Assembly (NCBI GenBank): GCA_007116095.1
Contig: SKJD01000368.1
Span: 1-5,089 of the forward strand
Direction of reading: 5' to 3'
DNA length: 5,089 bases
From: Candidatus Hydrogenedentota bacterium
GTDB lineage: Bacteria; Hydrogenedentota; Hydrogenedentia; Hydrogenedentales; SCBR16-9
Part shown: positions 1 to 4,772 of the stretch, piece after piece
Position numbering within the stretch: position 1 is the stretch's first letter
Layout of the letters: every line of letters begins with the position of its first letter
Made by a program: the position numbers and the translations under genes
Notes under the pieces: generated by a model
What the model saw: only the letters and a program-made list of their open reading frames with translations
Told to the model about the DNA's origin: nothing
The model's database searches: none

Positions 1-2
1 AA

Positions 3-78
3 TGGAGCTGGCGAAGGGATTCGAACCCCCGGCCTGCTGATTACAAGTCAGCTGCTCTACCAACTGAGCTACGCCAGC
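3..78 (-). tRNA. tRNA-Thr (anticodon UGU), CCA encoded
   Basis: On the minus strand this folds as a complete 76-nt cloverleaf. The acceptor stem pairs GCTGGCG (72-78) with CGCCAGC (7-13). The D arm is GCTC/GAGC, the anticodon stem is GCTGA/TCAGC around loop CTTGTAA, and the T loop is TTCGAAT. The anticodon TGT reads ACA threonine codons. The discriminator base is U (position 6), and the 3' CCA is encoded at 3-5. It has its own strong promoter just downstream of rsgA. In E. coli and many other bacteria a tRNA-Thr(UGU) opens a Thr-Tyr-Gly-Thr tRNA cluster ahead of a tuf gene. Whether that follows here lies beyond the left edge and is only a guess. Confidence 0.97.
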
Positions 79-114
79 GTGGGAAGGTGTGTGGGCTTTT
101 TTAGATGGGTATGT

Positions 115-138
115 CGGGATGGGTTGGAGGGCATCCCG
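115..138 (-). other. Stem-loop in the leader of the tRNA transcript
   Basis: CGGGATG (115-121) and CATCCCG (132-138) form a perfect 7-bp inverted repeat around a 10-nt loop. It lies between the inferred tRNA transcription start (about 162) and the mature tRNA 5' end (78), so it would be part of the leader removed by RNase P. No U-tract follows on either strand, so it does not look like an intrinsic terminator for rsgA. It may be a processing or folding aid, or chance. Confidence 0.4.
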
Positions 139-168
139 TGATGTTCAAAGGGGCTTACGATGTTGCAA

Positions 169-198
169 AATATAGCAAGATTCGTTCCGGTATGTCAA
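169..198 (-). promoter_or_regulatory. Strong sigma-70-type promoter for tRNA-Thr
   Basis: Read on the minus strand there is a perfect -35 box TTGACA (193-198), an 18-bp spacer, and a -10 box TATATT (169-174, five of six consensus bases). The expected start is near 162, giving a leader of about 84 nt before the tRNA. The -35 box begins about 30 bases after the rsgA stop codon. With no clear terminator between them, read-through from rsgA into the tRNA is also possible. Confidence 0.75.
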
Positions 199-229
199 AT
201 TATGGAAGCTGGAAAGCTTTGAATCCGGG

Positions 230-1342
230 CTAGAGGCGGTGGCCCTGGTATTTGGCGGTGAGGCGGCCGGGGGTCATGCCGGTGTCGGATTCGAGGCTGG
301 CGCGGATGCGTAGGTAGGATTTGTAGCGCGCCAGGGGGAGTTGGCCGTTGTCGGCGGCGTTTTGCACGGCGCAGTCGGGTTCGTGGGTATGGGTGCAGTT
401 GCGGAATCGGCATTGCAGGGCCAGGGCGGCAATCTCGGGGAAGTAGTAGGCGACTTCTTCGGGGGAGACGCCCCAGAGGCCGAGGGAGCGTATGCCGGGG
501 GTGTCGATGATGCGGATATCATTGCCAATTTCGTAGTAGCGGGCGGCCGTGGTGGTGTGTTTGCCGCGCTGGGTGCTTTCGCTGATGCTGCGGGTGTGAA
601 GGTCGAGTTCAGGGTCCATCACATTCAAGAGGCTGGATTTGCCGACGCCGCTGTGTCCCGCGAGGACGCTGACCTGTCCCTCCAGGCGCGCTTTGAGCTC
701 CGCCATGCCTTCGCCGTGTTCGCAACTGGTGGTGAACACTTCCAGACCGAGTTCGCGGTAGCGCTGTAGTTCTTCCGGCAGGGTGTCCACGAGGTCGACC
801 TTATTGACGCAGAGCACGGGGGTGACATTGCCCAGCTCGGCGGTGATCAGGTAGCGGTCGATCAGCCCTGGGCGGAAAGGGGGACGCGCGGCGGAGGCGA
901 CGATGATCAACAGGTCCACATTGGCGGCGAGCACCTGGGTTTTCACCCGGGCGTGGGGCCCGGCAAGCCGTGCGAGGTATGAACGCCGGGGGGCCACGCC
1001 GCGCACGATGAACTCTTCGCCTTCCTGTTCGATATAGACCCGGTCCCCGGAGGCCAGCAGGGTCTGATCCGTTGCTTCCAGTTGCTCATCGATCAGGCAA
1101 AGACGCTCTTCGCCATCTTGCATGACGAAAGCCCATTTCTTGGAATGCGCAATGACCAGGGCATTGGGGGTGAAGTCTTCCGGCAGGCGATCCCGTTCCC
1201 GGTTGCTCTGTGCATTGTCCGAGAATTTGGATTGGGCGCTGCGGTGCTTCGCCCGATCATGCGTGAACGACGTTTCGTGGGCCTCTCCCCAAGAACGATT
1301 TCGGACCCTATTTCGCTTTTTTTTCTGCGGCTTGCGTTTCAT
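230..1342 (-). CDS. rsgA: Small-ribosomal-subunit biogenesis GTPase RsgA (YjeQ/EngC)
   Basis: This 370-residue protein is a cytoplasmic GTPase that acts in late 30S maturation and releases after GTP hydrolysis on the subunit. An OB-fold region spans about residues 58-115. The circularly permuted GTPase domain follows with motifs in the order typical of RsgA: G4 NKVDL (180-184), G5-like TSC (205-207), P-loop GHSGVGKS (229-236), RGKHTTT switch I/G2 (259-265) and G3 DTPG (280-283). The P-loop position that is Gly or Gln in Ras-type enzymes is hydrophobic, as expected for this family. The C-terminal zinc site is Cys311, Cys316, His318 and Cys324. The first 57 residues are a strongly basic, low-complexity extension, longer than the roughly 35-residue one of E. 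coli. ATG at 1342 is chosen because no other in-frame ATG occurs before residue 74. No SD lies at normal spacing, and a -10-like box sits 6 bases upstream, so initiation may be leaderless. The stop codon is TAG. Confidence 0.97.
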   Translation of the reverse strand: MKRKPQKKKRNRVRNRSWGEAHETSFTHDRAKHRSAQSKFSDNAQSNRERDRLPEDFTPNALVIAHSKKWAFVMQDGEERLCLIDEQLEATDQTLLASGDRVYIEQEGEEFIVRGVAPRRSYLARLAGPHARVKTQVLAANVDLLIIVASAARPPFRPGLIDRYLITAELGNVTPVLCVNKVDLVDTLPEELQRYRELGLEVFTTSCEHGEGMAELKARLEGQVSVLAGHSGVGKSSLLNVMDPELDLHTRSISESTQRGKHTTTAARYYEIGNDIRIIDTPGIRSLGLWGVSPEEVAYYFPEIAALALQCRFRNCTHTHEPDCAVQNAADNGQLPLARYKSYLRIRASLESDTGMTPGRLTAKYQGHRL

Positions 1343-1348
1343 GCGCGT

Positions 1349-1377
1349 ATTGTAACACAGCGCTCCAATGATGGCAT
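1349..1377 (-). promoter_or_regulatory. Candidate rsgA promoter giving a near-leaderless mRNA
   Basis: On the minus strand the -35 box ATGCCA (1372-1377, four of six consensus) is followed by a 17-bp spacer and a -10 box TACAAT (1349-1354, five of six). Only 6 bases separate the -10 box from the rsgA ATG at 1342, so the predicted start falls at or within a base or two of the initiation codon. The nearest GGAG is about 20 bases upstream of the ATG, inside the spacer, so it would not be transcribed from this promoter. Confidence 0.5.
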
Positions 1378-1455
1378 GTGCTTGGAATATCCGGTAACAT
1401 GGTTTCTTTTACAGGTAATGATGCGCAATATCCCTGTTGGTTGGGGCACAGAGCG

Positions 1456-1493
1456 CATGGGTAATAATTTTGTACTTTTTTTTTGGACCCATG
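1456..1493. repeat. Inverted repeat flanking a T9 tract
   Basis: CATGGGT (1456-1462) and ACCCATG (1487-1493) are perfect 7-bp inverted copies separated by 24 bases that include nine consecutive T residues (1476-1484). The T run is inside the loop rather than after the stem, so a conventional terminator is not supported. It could be a small-element remnant or chance. Confidence 0.4.
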
Positions 1494-1595
1494 GCAGAAC
1501 GACCGCAAAGCCCCAGCTCGAAGGCGATACCCCGGGATCGAGGTTCTCTACAAGGCCGATCCTAAGGGGGCGCGGATAAGAACATTGGGCACATT

Positions 1596-1712
1596 TTTCC
1601 ACAGATTGCGCAGATTTACGCAGATGCAGGGGCCATATATTATCTTGGACCGAGACCAGAAGTTTATTTATTTTGACAAATAATCTACGTCTATCTCTAC
1701 ATTCTGTGGATT
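1596..1712. repeat. CCACAGAT/CGCAGAT repeat element with inverted ends
   Basis: The left end (1596-1624) contains three short direct repeats, CACAGAT (1600-1606), CGCAGAT (1609-1615) and CGCAGAT (1619-1625), phased 9 and 10 bases apart. The right end (1684-1712), read on the minus strand, aligns without gaps to the left end and matches at 20 of 29 positions, including an 8-base block TCCACAGA. The 59-base core between the ends is AT-rich and codes for nothing recognisable. This resembles a family of short intergenic repeats with CCACAGAT ends that I recall from many environmental bacterial genomes. It may be a degenerate non-autonomous element. I cannot see flanking target-site duplications with confidence. 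Confidence 0.55.
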
Positions 1713-1816
1713 GAAACCTACGTGTTAAACTTGGGCTATAACTATAACCGTTTCGTGGTTGGGATAGTGGCATGAAAATCTAACCAAGCATACTTACGCT
1801 TTTTATATCAGAATTT

Positions 1817-1844
1817 CGCCGATAAATCTTGGAATCAGTCGGCG
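1817..1844 (-). terminator. Stem-loop after the glycosidase stop, weak terminator candidate
   Basis: CGCCGA (1839-1844 read on the minus strand) pairs with TCGGCG (1817-1822) across a 16-nt loop, starting directly after the TAA stop of the glycosidase gene. The position suits a transcript end, but the downstream sequence is A-rich with no U-tract. It is therefore either a poor intrinsic terminator or an mRNA 3'-end protecting hairpin. Confidence 0.35.
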
Positions 1845-4142
1845 TTAGTGCTCCTCAACCCAAAAAACGGATTGGAGCGGCGCAAGCGTAAGCCGCGCCC
1901 GAGTTACAGGAGCGTCGTTTGCAGATTGCTGATCACTTTCTATTTTACGGATGCTGCCATCATGTGGGTTCCAAGACTGCAAGCGCAAGTTTCCTCGAAG
2001 CGTAATCTCGGAGTCGATATGCTCGTCCGTTGAATTGGCAAAGAAATAGATATGGCGCCCCTCCTTGACCTTGTGAAGGTACGAAAGCATCCCGGAAAAT
2101 GCGACTTCAGGAGGACGGCTTCCGGGCTGGGGTTGATGCTTGAAAGCGGGTACATTCGCGCCGAACTGTACATCAGCGATTGGAATAGCCTCTTTTAAGG
2201 CTGCATCCAGGGCCGTGCCGTTATTATCAAGCGTGGGGATGAAATAAGCCATGCCGCCGTTCTCATGTTCATTGGCGATGAATTTTGTGTCCGGCAGTGA
2301 CGCGTCCGGGGAAACACCGAAGATGTGCGCAATGGTTTGCTGTACATCTTCGTCATGACCGAATTCGGCTGACTGATCAGGCAGGGCGGTGGTGGCGACG
2401 ACGATGCCGCCTGCTTCGTAGAAGGCCTTGATCTTTTGCAGGTTGCTCCAGTGGATGACGCGACCGCCGGGGATGAGGATCGCCTTGTATTCCTGTTGAT
2501 TGTGTTCGTTCTCCAGTTTTAGGAGCGAACCCGCGACCACGCATTGCTCATCGAGGATTTCCGGATGCAAGAAGGTGAAATCACGCCGGACGCCGCCGGT
2601 GAGGGAATCGCTCAATAGATTGAAATCGCATTCCGGCGGGACATAAAGCCCTGGGTGGACATTCCCTTCAACGCCGTGCTGATCGACGACGGCGTCCAAT
2701 ATAGCGTGGGCCTGCATGGCTGCAATGGGATAGAGTACGGCGATGTCGGCAATATGTTTTCCGCCGCGCAATAGCAGCGCGCAACGGCCCACCCAGTCGT
2801 TGTAATCGGCCAGATCATCGGCGATGTCCGGGTTGAAATCGGAAATCAGCGGCGGGATGCGTACGTTCTGCGGGTCATACCACATGCCATGGGGCAGGAA
2901 CATGTTGGCCCCTCGCGCGAAGAGCTCCATGCCGGACCGATACAACATGTCGCTGTCGAAATGGCTGCGGTAGTTGCCATAAATTTCCACAGCGGTATGC
3001 GGCCTGTCATAGGTATACGACGCGGAACTGGTCAGCTTGAAGCCGGGGCGGCCGTGTCCGTAATAGTGGATGGAGTCCATCATCGGGATATCGACGTGCT
3101 TATAAAACTTGATATGGTCGCCGCCTAGAAAAGTGGGCTGCGGATGGTATTGGCCCATCGCGTGCCCGGAGGATTGGACGCCACGGCGCGCCGCCCATTC
3201 CTGAATTTTGCGGGGATAGCCATTGGCCAGCAGTTCAGCGCGGAAACCCAAGAGGGCTACGCGGGCCGCGGCGGTTTCGGGGCCGATGTCGCGCCATAGG
3301 GCCGGGTAGAGCAAGGTTGGGGCATAGCCATGCTGGGCCTCGAAGGCTTCATTGAAGATGGGGGTCCAGTTGCGGCGTTGGGCTTTACGAAGTCCCACGT
3401 CGTCGAAATAGGTCATCTTAATGGTGGAGCCGAAGTGATCAGGGAATTGCTCGTAGTAGGCGTCGTAGGTGAGCGAAAGGAATTTTTCGACCGATGCTGG
3501 GTTGAGGTAATCTACGGTGCTGTTATTGCTTTCATGCCGTACGCTGGTGAACACCATGAGCTTCCAGGCGCCGGCAGGCACGTCGAAAACAACTTGTTCC
3601 TGGTCGGGCGAAAGAGGCATTTCGCGGCGTTCCAGGGTTTGGGTATTCATGGCGACTGCGGCCATGTGAACGCCTTCGGGCAGGTCGATGGTCACTGTTT
3701 CCGGACCGGTCACTTCCCGTTCAAGCATATCCAGACGCGAAAGAATATGCTCGGGATAATGCTCATTGAACAGCCCGCCGGCGCCCCCGCTCGGAAAGCC
3801 GATCTCGTCGTAGAAAATGACCTCCATGCCGAGGGACTTGCTGATGTCAAGAATATCGCCATATAGGTCGAAATAACCCTCGGTCAGGTAGTCCGGCCGC
3901 GTTTGGTTGACTGGCAGGGGGGCAATGCCGGAAAAGCCGCTTTTTTCCTGGGCGTCTTGAAGCTGACGTTGGATTTCCTCGGTTTCGAGCGTGCCATTCA
4001 AGTGCCAAAGCGGCTGGCTTTTGTAAGCATCGGGCGGGGTAGCGAAATCGGCTTCGAGCGTAGAAGCTTGGTCGGCATAACCAGCGCCGCTCAAGGCGAT
4101 CGCGATGAAAACAGAAAACGTCCCAATAATGACGCTTCTCAT
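1845..4142 (-). CDS. Exported GH106-like glycoside hydrolase (rhamnosidase-related)
   Basis: From ATG 4142 this is 765 residues. It opens with a signal peptide (MRSVIIG..., hydrophobic core about residues 3-19, likely cleavage AGYA|DQ near residue 23) and has no lipobox cysteine, so it is probably periplasmic or secreted. The mature N-terminus PLWHLNG followed by an EEIQRQLQDA helix and SGFSG, then IFYDEIGFPSGGAGG (about 109-123), resembles the catalytic barrel of GH106 alpha-L-rhamnosidases and relatives. TYFDDVG (244-250) and AVEIYGNY (384-391) carry further acidic candidates. ADIAVLYP (465-472) and YKAILIPGG (552-560) suggest a GATase-like domain, and the end (HIYFFANS, QSWNPHDG) resembles a beta-sandwich. 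It is shorter than characterised GH106 enzymes, so the substrate is uncertain. In-frame starts lie upstream: ATG 4280 (SD AAGGAG, 11-base spacing, 811 residues) and TTG 4361 (838 residues). ATG 4142 is preferred because the signal peptide then begins the protein. No sugar-utilisation genes adjoin it. Confidence 0.8.
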   Translation of the reverse strand: MRSVIIGTFSVFIAIALSGAGYADQASTLEADFATPPDAYKSQPLWHLNGTLETEEIQRQLQDAQEKSGFSGIAPLPVNQTRPDYLTEGYFDLYGDILDISKSLGMEVIFYDEIGFPSGGAGGLFNEHYPEHILSRLDMLEREVTGPETVTIDLPEGVHMAAVAMNTQTLERREMPLSPDQEQVVFDVPAGAWKLMVFTSVRHESNNSTVDYLNPASVEKFLSLTYDAYYEQFPDHFGSTIKMTYFDDVGLRKAQRRNWTPIFNEAFEAQHGYAPTLLYPALWRDIGPETAAARVALLGFRAELLANGYPRKIQEWAARRGVQSSGHAMGQYHPQPTFLGGDHIKFYKHVDIPMMDSIHYYGHGRPGFKLTSSASYTYDRPHTAVEIYGNYRSHFDSDMLYRSGMELFARGANMFLPHGMWYDPQNVRIPPLISDFNPDIADDLADYNDWVGRCALLLRGGKHIADIAVLYPIAAMQAHAILDAVVDQHGVEGNVHPGLYVPPECDFNLLSDSLTGGVRRDFTFLHPEILDEQCVVAGSLLKLENEHNQQEYKAILIPGGRVIHWSNLQKIKAFYEAGGIVVATTALPDQSAEFGHDEDVQQTIAHIFGVSPDASLPDTKFIANEHENGGMAYFIPTLDNNGTALDAALKEAIPIADVQFGANVPAFKHQPQPGSRPPEVAFSGMLSYLHKVKEGRHIYFFANSTDEHIDSEITLRGNLRLQSWNPHDGSIRKIESDQQSANDAPVTRARLTLAPLQSVFWVEEH

Positions 4143-4145
4143 ACG

Positions 4146-4151
4146 CCCCTT
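4146..4151 (-). promoter_or_regulatory. Ribosome-binding site supporting the ATG 4142 start
   Basis: On the minus strand AAGGGG ends 3 bases before ATG 4142, with its AAGG core 5 bases away. This supports initiation directly at the signal peptide. Confidence 0.45.
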
Positions 4152-4291
4152 GCTTCCCACGTCCAGCGCCGACAATTCATTCACCTGATCCGATGTATCA
4201 CTGCTATTGCAATGGTGGCCTGCGAAACCTTTTACCATCTGATGAGAAACGCGTTTTCCGGGTTTCAAATATGTTGTCATGGTGAAAGCAT

Positions 4292-4297
4292 CTCCTT
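4292..4297 (-). promoter_or_regulatory. Alternative Shine-Dalgarno AAGGAG upstream of ATG 4280
   Basis: AAGGAG on the minus strand lies 11 bases before an in-frame ATG at 4280. It is a better SD match than the one at 4142 but at long spacing. Its use would add 46 mostly polar residues, beginning MTTYLKPGKR, in front of the signal peptide. It may be the real start, or it may drive a slightly longer form. Confidence 0.4.
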
Positions 4298-4423
4298 GGT
4301 GGATTTTTTGATGTTCCGAACAAGCGGTTCCCGTCATACTATTCATTCTATAAGCAATCAAAGCTGAATTCCCCCTAAAAAAACATGTGCGACCTGTCGT
4401 GTGTTGTATTCCTTCTAGGTGTT

Positions 4424-4453
4424 ATTATGGAGAGGCGCGGCTACTTGAGTCAA
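4424..4453 (-). promoter_or_regulatory. Candidate promoter for the glycosidase gene
   Basis: Read on the minus strand, TTGACT (4448-4453, five of six) is followed by an 18-bp spacer and CATAAT (4424-4429, five of six). The expected start is near 4417, giving a leader of about 137 nt to ATG 4280 or about 275 nt to ATG 4142. A weaker alternative, TTGATT (4356-4361), 17 bp, TATGAC (4333-4338), would give a shorter leader. Confidence 0.6.
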
Positions 4454-4539
4454 GAGCTTTCTGAAACTTTGGACTTCCCTGCATGCCGAATCGGGGCTTC
4501 AATGCTTTATCTCGCCTCTCACAGCCCACCAACAAGATA

Positions 4540-4550
4540 TAGGGACCCTA
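4540..4550. promoter_or_regulatory. Perfect palindrome TAGGGACCCTA, possible operator
   Basis: The two arms TAGGG and CCCTA are perfectly inverted around a single central A. The site lies between the two divergent promoters, about 90 bases from each. Its position would suit a regulator of the glycosidase gene, but only one copy is visible and no cognate regulator gene is present. Confidence 0.25.
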
Positions 4551-4613
4551 CCCTTTGTCAGACCCAAGTTACGATTATTTTTGAACCAGAGAGTCCTTGA
4601 AGGCTTATGTATA

Positions 4614-4637
4614 CCGAAAAAACTCGACTTTTTTTGG
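4614..4637 (+). promoter_or_regulatory. A6/T7 tract inverted repeat, possible UP element for purH
   Basis: CCGAAAAAA (4614-4622) and TTTTTTTGG (4629-4637) can pair over 9 positions, one of them G-T, around CTCGAC. The A and T tracts fall about 40-60 bases upstream of the predicted purH start, where the RNA polymerase alpha subunit binds AT-rich UP elements. The same segment could instead be a weak terminator-like hairpin for upstream transcription. Confidence 0.4.
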
Positions 4638-4641
4638 CACA

Positions 4642-4670
4642 TTGTCGTATCATACTGCTCCATTTATAAG
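4642..4670 (+). promoter_or_regulatory. Candidate purH promoter
   Basis: The -35 box TTGTCG (4642-4647, four of six) is followed by a 17-bp spacer and a -10 box TATAAG (4665-4670, five of six). The expected start is near 4677, giving a leader of about 95 nt. The A/T tracts just upstream strengthen the call. Confidence 0.6.
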
Positions 4671-4691
4671 TGGTTGCCGTGAAACAGTGGC

Positions 4692-4732
4692 AGGAGTGGG
4701 GCGTTGCGCCTGGACCCAGGCGGACGTCTCCT
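4692..4732 (+). promoter_or_regulatory. Structured purH leader hairpin
   Basis: The inner stem CGCCTG (4707-4712) pairs with CAGGCG (4717-4722) around loop GACC. It extends through CGTT (4702-4705) with GACG (4723-4726) past a one-base bulge. After an asymmetric internal loop, AGGAG (4692-4696) pairs with CTCCT (4728-4732). CTCCT could alternatively pair with the purH SD GGGAG (4757-4761). A smaller stem, TGCCGT/GTGGCA (4675-4680 with 4687-4692), precedes it. Only a short TTTT follows, so it is not a clear terminator. It matches no riboswitch class I can recognise. Confidence 0.5.
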
Positions 4733-4772
4733 CATTTTCCAACACCCCGATTTCCCGGGAGAAATGCAAGGC

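Larger units (their letters stand above)
1343..1844. other. Gene-poor intergenic gap with several inverted repeats
   Basis: No reading frame here has both a recognisable product and a plausible ribosome-binding site. The gap holds the rsgA promoter, an inverted repeat flanking a T9 tract (1456-1493), a GGATCG/CGATCC inverted repeat (1535-1540 with 1557-1562), the CCACAGAT element (1596-1712), and a stem-loop ACTATAACC/GGTT-GGG-ATAGT with a 3-nt bulge (1741-1768). A hairpin follows the glycosidase stop codon (1817-1844). A perfect plus-strand TTGACA lies at 1673-1678, but the only -10 candidate (TACATT at 1698-1703) has a poor 19-bp spacing. The density of imperfect inverted repeats suggests remnants of small elements rather than a decayed gene. 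Confidence 0.6.
4362..4772. other. Divergent regulatory region between the glycosidase gene and purH
   Basis: About 410 bases with no supported gene. It holds a minus-strand promoter for the glycosidase (4424-4453), an 11-bp palindrome (4540-4550), an A/T-tract inverted repeat (4614-4637), a plus-strand purH promoter (4642-4670) and a structured purH leader (about 4675-4762). A 71-codon plus-strand frame at 4385-4600 shows no SD and no recognisable protein and is treated as chance. Confidence 0.6.

Noticed and set aside
115..138. Intrinsic terminator for rsgA
   Set aside because: The stem is good, but no U-tract follows it on the minus strand, and it lies downstream of the tRNA promoter.
1082..1579. 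Plus-strand frame of 165 codons
   Set aside because: Half of it is antisense to the well-supported rsgA, and the rest crosses repeat-rich intergenic DNA with no known domain.
1600..1625. CRISPR-like array from the phased CRCAGAT units
   Set aside because: The units are only 7 bases long and 9-10 bases apart, with no room for spacers.
1673..1703. Outward plus-strand promoter in the repeat element (TTGACA, 19 bp, TACATT)
   Set aside because: The -35 box is perfect, but the spacing is long, the -10 match is poor and no gene lies in front of it.
1339..1773. Minus-strand frame of 144 codons between the glycosidase gene and rsgA
   Set aside because: It has no recognisable motif and an atypical composition, and it runs through the inverted-repeat element and the rsgA promoter, so it is most likely a chance open frame.
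3330..3866. Plus-strand frame of 178 codons inside the glycosidase gene
   Set aside because: It is antisense to a long gene with family-level similarity, and its Gly/Val/Glu-rich make-up is typical of an antisense shadow. The same applies to 341-769, 2889-3128 and 3903-4367.
4385..4600. Plus-strand 71-codon frame upstream of purH
   Set aside because: It has no SD or recognisable product, and it overlaps the promoter and leader of the divergent glycosidase gene.
4675..4732. ZTP (pfl) or purine riboswitch upstream of purH
   Set aside because: The location suggested it, but the conserved ZTP core and the purine-riboswitch junction are not visible; GCCTGG here belongs to a simple hairpin.
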